Below the pieces are notes generated by a model that saw nothing but the letters and a program-made list of their open reading frames with translations, did not search any database and had not been told where the DNA came from. DNA of 64,000 nt from Triangularia verruculosa (Eukaryota > Ascomycota > Sordariomycetes > Sordariales > Podosporaceae): assembly GCA_033296885.1 (NCBI GenBank), contig MU863954.1, positions 62,001-126,000 of the forward strand. Reading direction: 5' to 3'. Of this stretch, positions 10,461 through 23,200 are shown piece by piece. The position numbers were made by a program, and so were the translations under genes. Within the stretch, counting starts at the first letter, position 1. Every line of letters starts with the position of its first letter.

Positions 10461-10957
10461 TTATCGCCGATGTGTGGCATCCGTGCTCGAGTCGAACCGT
10501 TGGTCGAAATGGTCAATCAGCTGCTGGGCCTTGACTGTGTAACAGCCAATCCGGCTGTAGGGGTCCGGGCAATCGTGGGGTGCATCTTGAAGACGTCCGT
10601 GCAGCGAGCTGTCGGCATCAAAAGAAAAGGAGGCCATTGGCAGAAGATCAGGATGAAGCATGGCGTCTGCATCTCGCTCGTCTGTTTTTCCCTTGGTAAT
10701 GGGGGCCGCGGATGGTGTTAAAACCCCGTGACTGTGTGATTCTCGACTGTAGATATCATCAACGCTGTCATTGATGTGGGTGACGGAGGTGGTTTTGGGT
10801 GTCAGGATGACTTCGTCTGATTGACTGCAAGGAAATGATGTTAAGTGAGATTCCTCAAATAAGTGTGACATATGGAAGTGTAGGTAGAGAAGCAGAACTT
10901 CAACCGAAGGTAGACAGACCGTGAGCATTCGGACAGAAAAATGGGTTCCATATCCAT
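10461..10957 (-). CDS. Small-protein family member C (uncharacterised)
   Basis: Two exons on the minus strand, 10957-10920 and 10824-10461, sum to 402 bases and give 133 residues. The intron is phase 2, with acceptor TTGCAG and a CACTTAAC branch point; the donor GTCTGT is weak, so the exact donor is uncertain. The ATG at 10957 is the first after a TATA-like box at 11138-11144. The protein carries the family blocks AMLHPDL, SLHGR and, near the end, QQLIDHFDQRFDSS. It is Asp/His/Ser-rich with no signal peptide or TM segment. Exon 2 is better supported than exon 1. Function unknown. Confidence 0.55.
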
Positions 10958-11137
10958 AATGACACACGGTTTCGGGTACAATGCGGTCTTGAGCGAACGT
11001 AAAAGCGTTGTGGACGATGCCAAGGCGAAGCGTAGTGAGGAAAGTGTACGAGAGCAAGTGTTTGGAATCTCAGCCTGCAGAGCAGATAGTCCGTGGAAGT
11101 ATTTAGGTAAAGATTGACAGAAGAGATGAGGTAGTTG

Positions 11138-11144
11138 ATTTATA
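11138..11144 (-). promoter_or_regulatory. Possible TATA box, small-protein gene C
   Basis: TATAAAT on the minus strand about 180 bases upstream of the ATG at 10957, with no ATG in between. Confidence 0.35.
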
Positions 11145-13000
11145 TTTCGAGGTAAGTCAGGTAGATGGGTTGCCCTTTTGTCAGAACAATATTCCAACCA
11201 ATCATGTGAGTGCGCGGGCCTTTGCAACACAAACTTGCCCCACCTGCATGCAGATTTGTGTTCTGCGCTCGCCAGCGAACATTGTCTCATCAGACCCAGC
11301 ATGCTGTACCCCGTCCACGTTAGAACTGCCTGGCTATTGGTCCGCCGTACTGTTGCCCACCCTTCGACCACACAGGTCAGAGGAAGAACAAAAACCCAAC
11401 AGGACAAGATCTCAAGACGGTGACTCCACATAATCCTCGAACATGGTTTAATTGGTCCCGCTAAGCACGCGGTACCTCTCAGCCTTCACCCGACTGGCGG
11501 ATTGGAGCTGTGCGCTTCTCTCCGGACTTGGCGCTACGTTGCGTGGCTCCGACGAACGGTGCGCGGTCAACCTGCCGCGACAGCCCAGATCGAGGACAGG
11601 AAATCATAGCCGAAGCCGAGTAAGAACATGCCTTGAAGCACCCCCTTCGTCTTGCAGGTGGCTAACAGGGATTCGAGAGTGGGTTTAAGAGGTGGTGTAA
11701 GAGCCATCTCCAGCTAATACAGCAGGCCCTCCTTCAATAGTATGCTGGGCGACGGGTGAACAGTTCACCCATCGCCGTCCTGATCACAGACTTGGCAGTT
11801 AGCCCCGTCAGGTAGCTGTGTTGCTGCATATTGGGGTGTACAACATCAGTTGAAAGGGACACAGCCGGACTCTTGTTGGGCCCCATTTAGTTACACAAAT
11901 GTTCCAATCAGTTGTCAACGTGAGCGCATTGGCACCGTTGGGAACACCAGGGCGTGGCGCAAAAAATATTGGTCCAGATTCCAATGGGGTGGTTTGCCCT
12001 CCAGCATCTGAACACCCCCCGCCTGTTCCTGCCCTGTCGGCTCCCGTTGAAGGTGCAGAATGGCGGGACGCCGTGCGTCGCCGTTCACCTTGTCCCAACC
12101 GGGTTTAGATCCGCACAGGAAAGCTGGGGCGACCACCGTCCACCGAGTTCGACCGAGGCAGGCTGGCATCTTGTTTGGAAAGCGATTCTCTGGTCTCCAG
12201 ACCTGGACGCGGAGGAGTGTAGTACCAGGGGCGGGAGGCCAAACCCGCTCTTTGGAGTGCAGAATGGCGGATGGGTAGCCCCAACTTCGATGGTGGGCTC
12301 GCAGTTTTTGGCAGGGTCAATGGCGTGGCTCGATGCCTGTCAGATGGCGACGTGCTTGTTCAGCTCGGAAGGGATGCCGGCCACGCCGCTTGCAAGAACA
12401 TGGAAATCAACGGTAAAGATCATTGGCTGCCATCAGGCAAAGAGCCACCGAGAAAAAAAAGAAGAGTCATTTTTAGTCCAGTCTTGGTAGATGCTGCCTG
12501 TCAATGGCCATGGTGAAAGCTGCGAACATGAGAATTGACAGTGGAGACCAAACAATACGATTGTCGATTTGCGACGCCTACTCGCTGATGGGAGCCCACA
12601 TTCCGCAGCGGGAACCCCACCCAAAGTTTATTTTTGGGGCTCCACTCACTGCCAATCCTGTCCTTGTCTCCCTCCCCGCTGTTGGACTTCTTCGCCGCAA
12701 CTCCAAGCCAGGTGGGAGAACAAGGGCATTATGAATTACAGCACATTTGAGCTTCAAGGCAGCAACGATTCCAATTGATACTATTGAATACGAGATTAAA
12801 AATAAAACCAAGGGTATTCAATAGCACCCCTCAAAGCTAGATTTCCCCGCCATGATCAGCGATCCAGTGCAGCACTGTCCTTGCTAATAATGTAGCTATT
12901 ATTAGAGGGCCCTGGTTGAGGCTCTCCAGCGCCCGTTGAACCAACCAAACATGCTCACGGAAGAAAAAAAATCAGAAAAAGAAGCAGGTCATGGCCGCCA
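11145..13000. other. Intergenic sequence with small palindromes
   Basis: A 29-bp palindrome with one mismatch lies at about 11748-11776 (GGCGACGGGTGAAC and its inverse). Short hairpins lie at about 12781-12826 (CTATTGAATAC / GTATTCAATAG) and 12884-12906. Several long frames (for example 11954-12490 +) show no domain and overlap others in every frame, so none is called. Confidence 0.4.
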
Positions 13001-13653
13001 TCATGGAAGCCTAGTCTCCAGGTCCTGCAAGATGGCCCGCATTCTTGCCCTTCCCCGTGCTCGACTTCTCGCAACCAGTCTCTCGGTCGTCACGGCACTC
13101 CCAAACGGCACAGCATGGCCGCCCAACGCCGCTCGCCTCCATCGTCTCCATGTCAAGACCCACGAGACCTCGCGGCGAAATGATGGCTCTTCCCGACGAG
13201 GGTTGAGAAATCTTCGCATGAGATAGTCCGACTCGTACGATGCCTCGCCGATTCGCGCAATTGTCGACAACCGTCGCTCCAGATTCTGAGATTCCACCAT
13301 GATAATGGTTGGGTTGCTGGTTGCGTCACTGCCGCTGCGCGATTGGCCCTTGTCAGCTTTCAGATGCGGGAGCCAAATTTGGAATGGGTGCCACTGTGGG
13401 GTGCGACCAGGTCCCTGGTGGGAGATCTCCCGCGAGGGGCACAGGGAATCGGAGATAAGACATGGATTTGATGGCAAAGCAACCGACTTACTGACGAGAA
13501 TGATAGGCAAAGTGGTGTATTGTTAAAGGAGGCTTCGATATCCAGCGCGGATGAAAGAAGTAGGGATGTCGAGGTGTTCTGCTGATAGAGAGTGGTGACG
13601 GCCTGTTGAAGGTGAACCGCAACCTGTGGCTCTGGGATATCTTCCAGCAGAGC
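13001..13653 (-). CDS. Candidate gene, 3' part only, uncharacterised
   Basis: Two minus-strand exons look coding. Exon 13653-13497 reads ALLEDIPEPQVAVHLQQAV and onward. Exon 13334-13001 contains MVESQNLERRLSTIARIGEA and ends with an Arg-rich tail (…LQDLETRLP). They join in frame through an intron with donor GTCAGT, acceptor CGCAG and branch GCTGAC (phase 2). An upstream acceptor (CTGTAAG just before 13653) implies at least one more 5' exon, which I could not place; a start near 14124 (MATGSIGPELPF) is possible. No recognised domain. Treat as a partial model. Confidence 0.35.
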
Positions 13654-16600
13654 CTTACAGGAGTGATGGGATCAGTGTTGAGGAGCGTAGAGCAAGAAAC
13701 GAGCAGAAGGGTATTTCAAGGTCTGGAAATGTTGGCCTGTCTGATCAACAGGAAATTGTCCAAAAATTGGGAGGAAACACCTCGCTATTTATTTATCAGT
13801 CACTGGGTGAGGGCCTTCTCCTGCTTGCCAACGCGGCCTTCAAAAGATCCATGTCTAACACCGCAAAAGACTCCGGCGATTGTCAACTGCTTGGCTTGCG
13901 GCACGACACACAACACCCATGTACGCCAAGTCTTATAGCTGCGAATAGGCAGGCCAATGACATAGCAAGAAAGCCTCTCTTGAAGATGATGGGCTGTCCA
14001 AGTCACCTGGTGGACGGTTCCTGCAGTCGACAAAATTCTCACTTGTCTCAAACTCGATCGCAGTGCGAAACGCGTGGGACGAGCGAATGAATGGCAGCTC
14101 TGGTCCAATCGATCCCGTCGCCAAAGTCTTAGCTCACGAAACGGCCAGCCATGCCCGCGATGACGAAAGAAGGAAAGACTTTGCTTCCTTGACCACTAGT
14201 AGACCTAATCCCAGCTCGGAGCGCTGTTATGGAAAACCAAGCATGCAACATGGCATCATGTCCGAAGCGACAGACGCAAAGTGTGCCTTGCCGTTGCGGT
14301 GAATCAGGGGACTCATGGCTGTCGTTGTCAACTGATTCTGCGACAGCGGAAAATGCACTAGGTGTTGGACCAGTATCGAAGTGTCAACACTGCTGCAGCG
14401 CCCGTGACTGGGAGGATCGGCGAGAGATGCATGAAGGGTAGCATCCATGTGCCTCTGATCGAAGAAAAAAAGGCGAGACGGGAATCAGGCGAAAGTTGGG
14501 CAGGTTGGGTCCTGGCAGTTGGACAGAATGTGGGCGGGGCAACTCAACCCCGACGTGGCAGGCTCGTCCCGTCACCCACTCACCCTTCTCGCTGGCCCGC
14601 ATCTTTTGGGCAACCTTCTGCGATTGGCCATTTCGACCAATGGCCGAGCATTGAGCTCTTTGAGAAGCCCTGCTGCTTGGGTTCTTCACTCGTCCACTCA
14701 ATTCAGATTCCAAGAGGTACGTGACAACCAATCATTTAGGCGCACAGCTTGGAGGTTATTGGAGAAATCACCCCGCGGTTTCAACGCTCCTCGCTGACGC
14801 AAATTTAGCATATAGCATTTAGACCGCGATACGAACTGGCTTCACCCGTTGAGTCCAGTGATGTCATGCTTTCTGGTCCTGCAGGCGGACAAAGACTGGT
14901 GGTCCAGACCCAACGGTGTCCACGCCAAGGGCAGCGAATGTTGAACCCCCAACAATACCCTTGACACTTGCATAGATGCCATCTGCAGCCATTCGGACAA
15001 GCTCTCGTGTTGGTATAATGCAGAAATGGATGCAAGACATCGATTACGAGTCTTCTACCTGCTCACCGGTTTTGACAGACAAAGCAGGAGTCAAGACCGC
15101 ACAAGACCAGCCTTCGAACGGTCCTGTCCTCGCCCGCCCCGCATCCACCAACCCGAGATCTCGGCTCTCAAAAACCCGGCAATCAGTGTTTCGGTGGGCA
15201 AAGCCAGGGACCCTGGACCCTGGCGCTCAACGCAGATCATCTGGCGTCAGTGACAACGTCAACACAAGCCCAATCCCATCCGTCTCCCGGCACATTTGTG
15301 CTCATGTCGGTCGGTCATGTCTTGATCACTGGGCTTGCGCGGCTCTTGGCAGTTGCCTTTCCGTCGAGGTATTTACACCACCGCTTTGTTTGGGAGCATG
15401 CTGTGGCAGCCAAGCCAAGGCTCACCACACGACAGACTTTGCATCCTCGCAAAGTAGGGTGCCAAGGGGTCGACCCCTGGAGCGCGCAATCGATGTCGCC
15501 ACCCGATACCTCCAGCCTTATAGAAGGTACTAGCCGTATCGTCGGCCGAACTTGGTCCTGTTGGCGATTGATATGGCGCACACCTCATGCAGCTATCTAT
15601 CGCAATCGCCGGTATCCGGCCGCCAAGTACCGGCTGGTACATACCATTGCAGTCTTGTCACTAACTTGGCGAGTGCTGTCAGGTGCCAACCTTGCAGAAA
15701 CAAAACCACGCGAGGTCAAACACGATGTTTCAGGGCCCCAAAATGGGATTGGTTTTTGGTGACACTGTAGGTTGGTACCAATCTGAGCTTTCTGATCGGT
15801 TTGTGTCTCCCAGTCTGCTTTTCGGCGTGTCTTCTTTTTTTCCTCCCTGCCCAGCCCCTGAAATTTTCTCCTGCAGATTGGATTGTCTCCTATGATTGGA
15901 GGCAACCCATCTGCAAAAAGGCTTGCTTGCACATTACCAATGCATGAAACAGCATCGTGCTTGCGTCCTCATTGTTTTAACCGCATGTCGCGTGCCCTCA
16001 GGTGCAGCGATTTATCCGACTGTGCCCAGATAAGGTCAGCGAAATACAATATCAAATGTGAGCAACATATCTATCATCGTCTCAGCGGGGCCATCTCCTT
16101 TTCCAAATCCCACAGCCCCAGTATCCGGTGTTCCTGAAACGACTGCCCTCAGCTTCAGGTGGCCAAACTGCGCCCTGCAGGACATGGCATGCGTTGCCTC
16201 TGCCGAGTGACGCCGAATTTAACAGCTGTCGTGTGTTACGTCTAGCGGGCCCTTGCCCGACGAAGACACCAGATATGCAGCCATCCTTTTCTCCGAACGG
16301 TGGACCGTTGGACAAGGCGCATCTTAATCGGGCGTTTGATCCGTAACATGACCATGACAGGAGCTATAGAGACGCCGAAACTCGAAGCCCGGAGCAAGCC
16401 GGGCCGAGTCCAACTGATACTGGTTTGCTCATTTCGGTGGTATCGGGTCTTCTTTGCTCAAGGACTTTAGCTTAACCGCCCGAGCTCCCGGCCGGCTCTT
16501 CTGACTGTTCTGCCTTGCTGTGTAACATGGCTGACTGCCATTCTGGATCTAGCGCATACACAAAAGTTTGCACCCCTAGCAGCCCTATCGGACCTTTGTC

Positions 16601-17815
16601 TTGTCCTGGACTGAAGTCCGAGATACTCTTAACTGCGGCAGCGCCGAGATCTAGATCCTGACACATCTCCCGTGCCCGGGTTTCGGGATCGAGACCAGGA
16701 TGACGAAGCATTCGACATCCCTGTCTGCTTGACGTTGACTAGATTTCTACAGGACTTTTGAGCATCCAGGGTACACAAAGGTCCTCATGTTAGGAACACC
16801 GATAAGATCTGTATTTGCTGACGTGTTACTGTCAAAACTCTCCCACCTCTCCGCCGAAAACAGGCCGAGAAATAACGATTGGTTCCTCGACCTGTGTTAC
16901 CGCCCCCAATTCTTCACAGCGCATCATATCGTCCAAGACCAGCCACACCTCGACCGCAAATACACCGAGCCTCGACCCAGCATAAGCATACCTAGCTGTT
17001 CACGTCACAACAACATCTCGACGGCCCAGGGCTTACAAATGATAGCATGGCTCCATCCAAGTACGAACATAGCTACCTTCTAGCGGCGTGCATTATCAAA
17101 GATGTGTACCAAAAATGCTGTCTGTTTTGGTATTGATGACCGACGCTTGAATACGAAAGCGGCAGATTGGGCAGGTATGCAGGTTGGTGGACTGATACCT
17201 CTCAAGCCATAGCCAGCAGCGCGGCGGGAGGACATTTTCAACCGGAAGAGGGGGGTGATGGGAGGGCGAGCGGCCTCCCCGCATTCTGAGCTCCGCGCTT
17301 TTACTAAGCTGTGCTAATCTACCATTAAGGTTGCTTGCATCCGTCCTTACGCTTGTCAGACTTTTGTTAGTCGGAGCAAAGAGACGCTGTCGCCTGATAA
17401 GAGTAGATGCATACACATGGGGATTGAGTGATCCCGATTGGCTGTTTTTAGGCCAAGTCGGGTACATTAACAGATGTCGATTGTGCAGTCAGGTAAGCAG
17501 GTACCTAGCATGCGATCTCATTGTATCATCCAAGAACCACCCTTGATTTCTCTTTGCAGTTCGCCTCCCAGACCTGCTTGGCAACATGGCCAGCGGCTCT
17601 CCTGTGCGCAATGCCACCCTTCCGCTCAATCCACAAGACGTTGTAGAAATGGTAGTCGACCTCCCCCCCCCCAGGGCCTCGAGGCTTGCCAGCGCGCTGA
17701 CCCTCCTCCCTCGGCGCCTTCCAGAGGTGGGACTCGCTTGTAATGGTAGATTGTAGTTTTATCGCCATTCTGCTACCTTTTCTGCGCAAAAAGGTCGATC
17801 GCCTCGTCGAATTCG
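13654..17815. other. Long gene-poor stretch
   Basis: More than 4 kb with no domain-bearing frame, no recognisable transposon protein and no RNA gene. The largest frames (14976-15533 +, 15250-15762 +) overlap each other in different phases and have atypical composition. The 5' exon of the candidate gene at 13001-13653 may lie at its left edge. Confidence 0.4.
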
Positions 17816-19598
17816 TCATAGGAAGAGCTGATCTCGCGCCATGGCTCCTGAGGAGATAGCCATCAGCTCCATCTCCTGGCCGGGTTCGATCTTGGTCTTG
17901 TCCATCATCCGCAACAGGCCTGCAGGTCGGCCGCTGGCATCAACGAGGGTGACGATGAAGCAGATTTGTTGGTTGTCGTGAGGGCTGTCGGGGGCCTTGG
18001 TTTGAGACGTTCCGCGGCGGAACTTTTCGAGTGAGGTGACCGAGACTTTGACGCTCTGGTACTGAATCAGTATGAACCAGATCCCCCAAACGCTAAGAAT
18101 CAATTCAACCTTAAAAGTGCCCGTTGCTGTTTCGCAGCAAAGATACGGCCAGTTTCGGAAGGCCGTACTGGGCTTCCTGACTGGATCGATCGTCGGAATA
18201 AGATGGCTGACAAGCTTGGTAGGCTCGGCAAAGTGAGTGAAGGCGTAGCGGTGGCTGCTGTCAATCGCAGCGGGTTCTTTTCCATGATATGCCCCGGTCT
18301 TGTCGCGGGGAAGGTCCCTAATACTATGACGCGACCAGCCTGGATGGAAGTCCATAACATCGTTCCCATCCAGGAAACGTCGACAATGGTCCTCGAGAAC
18401 CGCCGGCCCTGTTAACATCTCCTCGTGCTCAAGGTCCCCCGACAGGAGCGACCACTGCACCAATTGCCAAGTGCGCAATTCTGGACGCAACCACTCTAGT
18501 GAACGCACACATAGACTCCATGGATCAACGATAACCTGCCAACCGCACCATGACCACGATGGGAGGTTCTCCCGGGGCATATCCATATCCTCAGCCCTCT
18601 TTTGTGTCGTGGTTCTGCGTTTTCCCTTGCTAAAGGGTTGCCACAACAGCACAGAATCCAGAAAATGAGCCGGCAGGCCGCCCACAAACCCACCGGGAAA
18701 GGCACGTGAAAGCGAACTGATGATGCCCCAAAGGCTCGTAAGATATCTTGTGGGTAGATGAGGTGACGGCCGTTATACAGGCAGACAAAGTCTCTGTACA
18801 GCTTGAAATCAGCGAAAACAATCGATGACAGGGGTACGGTCACCGGCATTTCATGTCCGAGCTCTTGCGGAAACTTCTCAACGCCCCTGTTCGCTTTTGC
18901 CTCAGGTTCTGGACTGTCACCAATCCACAGACATCGCCCGCAATCCCAGAACACATCTCCGTCGATGAAGATGACGCAGCGTCGGGAGAGAATCTGTTCC
19001 TGCAAGGTCCATCCACGCGTGGCCCACTTGGACTCCAAAAGTTGATCATAGAGGGAGGCAGGCGAGGCCCGAGAGGACAAGGCGGCGGGGATATGTTGGC
19101 TCTGTGGCTTAAGCTCCCCGTATAAACCAGTTGAGGCGGCGGCAATTACGGTGAAATAGGCTCCCGAATAGATGCTATCCATATTCTCGATCTCGAGCGC
19201 TTCATGTCTCCATCTTGCACGATGCAGAGACGATCGATCCATAGATACCTTTGATCCAACTGCTTCGCGAGGTCAATCGTATCAGTGATGACGCTGGGAA
19301 GAAAGCCCTTTTTCACGTCGCGCAAGAAGCCGGCTTTTTGTGCCTCCTTTAGGTTGTCCGTCCGTAGCTCGAGCGTTGTCTCATTTGCGTTCATCGCCGG
19401 CCAGACATAGCTCAGAGCCACGTAGCGTGGAGCCGTGGCACCTTCAACGATGCGTCCCTCTTGGATGTCAATGACCCATGACGGGATTTCGTGAGGCGGT
19501 CGGTTCTGATTCGGCATTGGTGGGCAATCAGGCTGAAGGCGGTCGCATTGATGGATCCAGTGGAGAATGTTGCGTTGATATGACGACGGGAGGGACAT
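17816..19598 (-). pseudogene. HET-domain protein gene, interrupted by two frameshifts
   Basis: A heterokaryon-incompatibility (HET, PF06985) gene spread over three frames. Part 1 (from the ATG at 19598) has YVALSYVWP, LPSVITDTIDLAKQL and RYLWIDRLCIVQDGD, the classic HET core. Near 19203-19225 the frame slips by -1; the next part gives MDSIYSGAYFTVIAAAS, SKWATRGWTLQEQILSRRCV and IYPQDILRAFGASSVRF. Near 18694-18702 (GGGAAAGG on +) it slips by -1 again and runs as PSWSWCGWQ to the stop at 17816. No intron signals explain either slip. HET proteins trigger cell death or vegetative incompatibility after fusion of unlike hyphae and are often lost by mutation. Two sequencing indels are the alternative; I cannot exclude them. 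Without the breaks the length would be normal for the family. Confidence 0.75.
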
Positions 19599-20276
19599 GG
19601 CTGCTCAGAGTGAAGCCGGAAACCGAGATGTTTGAGATGGCAGATTCCGGTGGGCAAACTCAACAGGGAGATAGCAGCCAAACTGAAAAGAAAACTATGA
19701 AGGTCATGGATTGGTGCCTGATCTTCAGCCCAACGTGGAGCTATTATCTTAGCGTAAAGAACGTGACCGTGTGGAGTGAGGCTACCTAGGTAGGAAAAAC
19801 GCGGCTGAACATGCTAAGGATGCAGATATCTAGTTGAAAAGCATTTCTCCAGGTAGATACTTTATATAAGGTACCTACCTTTTCGTGTCTAATAGAAGAA
19901 AGCTTTCCGAAAAGAAAGCCCGGTCTTCTACAACGCTATACCCGGCATTGGTTAGGTACGTACGTTCATAAGTCGCGGTACAAAGGTTATACCTAGGTAC
20001 TATGCTACATATACCGTCGATGCCCTTATTCCTCTTGGCAACATTGCAAGTTACCGTCTCGGCCGGCAATATTGGCACGTGCTGATTATCTTTTTGACGC
20101 GCTTGGTCACACCGGCTCGAGACCCTGTCACGTTCTAATTGGATGGACCCTGTGGCAGTGCAGCGCGCTGCGCCTGTGGTAAAATGCTGACTGCCCAGAG
20201 CCTTGAACAATTCTCTTGTCAACGCAATCGATTCCTAGTGTTGCTCGACTATCGCGATCCGGGCCGCTTGCCAAAC
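19599..20276. other. Divergent promoter region, HET relic and NLR
   Basis: Contains further TACCTAGGTA / GGTACCTACCT motifs at about 19785 and 19870. No gene is supported. Confidence 0.45.
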
Positions 20277-23200
20277 ATGAAACGCTCAAGGACTGCGCTC
20301 CTTCCCGAGCCCTCAATCGTCGAATCGGCAGGGTTAACCGTGGTTCACAAGCCGGAGGACATCAAATTAGAGTAAGTGCACGACGCTCTAGCTTTGCGCG
20401 TCATGCGTGCTTGAGGATGCCCGCTCCTCCCGCTGCTGACTGTCTGTTGATATACAGCATAGTCCTTGTCCATGGCTTCAACGGCCATCCTGAACGCACG
20501 TTTACGTACAAAGGAGACGACGCCGACCCCCCTAGCAGTGCTACCAACGAGACGAGCGGGACCCCAGCTAAGTCTCAAAGGTTAGCCTTTTTCCACAGCA
20601 GCAAGGATAGGAGTTCGCGGAGGGAAATATATTGGCCCCGGGATCTTTTACCCCTTACAGTCCCCAGCGCGAGGGTGATGACGTTCGGTTACGACACGCG
20701 GGTCCATCATGCCTTTGCGGGCCCCCGGAGCCAGAATACCGTCCCCGATCACTCTCTGGAGCTGCTGAACTGCCTTAGCGATGTTCGCGTTTCAGAGAAA
20801 GAGGTAGCGAGGCCGCTCCTCTTCATCGCACACAGTCTTGGAGGTATTGTCGTCAAGGAAGCGCTGCGGCAGTCAAAGGCATTCGCGAATCACCGCGTGA
20901 ATGCCCATCTAACAACGATATTCGAAGCTACCATCGGCATCTTCTTTTTCGGAACGCCTCATGGTGGAGCCGACCCAAGGGGTCTTTTAGCCCGCGTAGC
21001 AGAGAAAGCCGTCCGAGCAGCTGGCTTCACCGTGCACCAGGAGGTGTTTGAGACGCTGCTTCCGAATTCCAGACACCTCAGCCAACTGCGCGACGAGTTC
21101 CTTGCAATGGTTGCTGAGCGGAGCTGGAGTATCATGTCATTTCGAGAAACTATCGGCATGAGGGCACTTGGTGGCAGGAAGGTAAGTATTGATACCTAGG
21201 TAATTATACCTTGTGGGGTACCCAAACTCACAACGTACCAGGTTGTTGAGCAAGAGTCAGCTTGCCTGGGGAACCCCGCGCTCGAGACGGTGCGTGATAT
21301 TGAAAGCGATCACAGGGAGATGTGTCGATTCCACGGCGTAGAAGACCCACAGTACAAAAAGGTTGCATCAGCTCTCTCCCGCGTCACGGAAGATCTTTGC
21401 GACCCGCGCCCACCCCGGGAAGAGCCACCTCTCTCGCCAGGTACCGCTGCAGAAAATATGCAGGACGATCGAGTTCTTTCGGATGAACAGCGTCGGGAGA
21501 TGCTGGACCTTCTCTATTTTGATCAAATCGACGCGCGGCTGATGTCCCTCAAGACAGCCCAGGCCAAAACTTGTCGATGGCTGCTTCGGAAATCTCAATA
21601 CAAGGACTGGCTGAATGCAGAGAAACTGCCCGTTCACAATGGATTCTTTTGGATTAAAGGAAAGCCAGGTACCGGAAAATCTATATCCATGAAGTTTTTG
21701 TTCTCTGAGGCGAAGAGGACGATGAAAGACTCGGTCGTTCTATCCTTCTTTTTCAACGCTCGAGGCGGAGACCTAGAGAAGTCGACCCTGGGGCTGTATC
21801 GCTCCCTTCTTCTTCAAATCCTGCAAAAGCTCCCCGAGCTGTCGTCAGCTTTGGATCATTGCGGGTCGCTCGGAGCGGAGGCGATAAGGCGAGGCGGCTG
21901 GCCCCGGGAGATTCTGAAGGAGACCTTCAACCTTGCAATTGACCGTCTTTGCAATCGCCGGCTATACTGCTTCATCGATGCTCTGGACGAATCTCCCGAA
22001 GACGATGTTCGGGATATGCTTAGCTTTTTTGAGGAGATCGGTGCCCGAGAGAAGTCAAGCGAAGTCCGCATCTGCTTTTCGAGCCGTCATTACCCAGAGA
22101 TCAGCATCAAGACAGGTCTCCAGCTTGTTTTGGAAAATGAACAAGACCACAGTAAGGATATCAGCCATTACATCAACACCCAGCTCAAGATCGGCGCCTC
22201 ACAACAAGCCGAAGAAATCAAGGCTGAAGTCCTCCGCAAGTCGTCAGGCATTTTTCTCTGGGTCGCTCTCGTGGTTCCTATCCTGAACAAGGAGCATGAC
22301 CGTGGACGAATCAGAGCACTGAGGCGCCGATTGAGCGAGATTCCTTCGGGCCTGCACGACTTGTTCCTCGATATTCTGACAAGGGACTGCGATAATTTGG
22401 CAGAGCTGCTGCTCTGTATCCAATGCATTCTGTTCGCGAGCCGGCCGCTTTCACCCCTGGAATTATTCGCCGCCTTGCTCACACCCGGCGGCGAGGAATC
22501 GTTCGAAGAGTTTGAACACCACGCAGTTGGACTGGAGGTTGTGCGAAAGTACATCCTGGATGCTTCCAAAGGGCTGGCCGAGATAACTAGATCGAAAAAG
22601 CCTACGGTTCAGTTTATCCATGAATCGGTGCGCGACTTCTTACTCAAGGAGGGTGGGATAAAGCAACTCCCGATCACTATTACTGGTAACGAGAACATCG
22701 AGGGCTACGGTCAAAATCTCGTAAAAGAAATCTGCCTTCGACATATTCGAGCCTGCATTGCCTTGAGTGGGCAACAAAATATCTCAGAATTTCTCAACTA
22801 TCAGCTGAGGCATCTTGATTTCAAATCTACCTGTGAGAAGATGCCTTTCCTAGAGTACGCCGTCCAAAACGTCATCCACCACGCAAACAGAGCAGAGCGT
22901 TGGGGGGTTAAGCAGAGACAGTTTCTCAATGAATTCCCCTTGGATACGTGGAAGCTCCTGCGTAACACGCTCGAGAGATACAACTCAAACAACTATGATT
23001 CCAGGGTTAAATTCCTATATATTCTCTCCGATTATGGGGCTGAATTCCTGGTTTGGGGCCACCCCGATAGAGAATCTCATCTTGACGAGGTCATGAGATC
23101 GGGTCGGTATGGGCACCCCCTGCTCGCTGCCATATATGCTGGGCACAATACGACAGCGAGGGCCTTGGTGGGAATCGACCCCTCGGCGGACCCCGTATCT

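Noticed and set aside
11954..12490. 178-residue plus-strand frame
   Set aside because: Equally long frames overlap it in other phases; no domain or conserved pattern.
14976..15762. Overlapping plus-strand frames of 170-185 residues
   Set aside because: No domain, overlapping in different phases, no splice or promoter signals; probably random frames in GC-rich DNA.
17096..17467. Minus-strand frame with a CPIC motif
   Set aside because: A single Cys pair without the rest of a RING or zinc finger; no introns that extend it.
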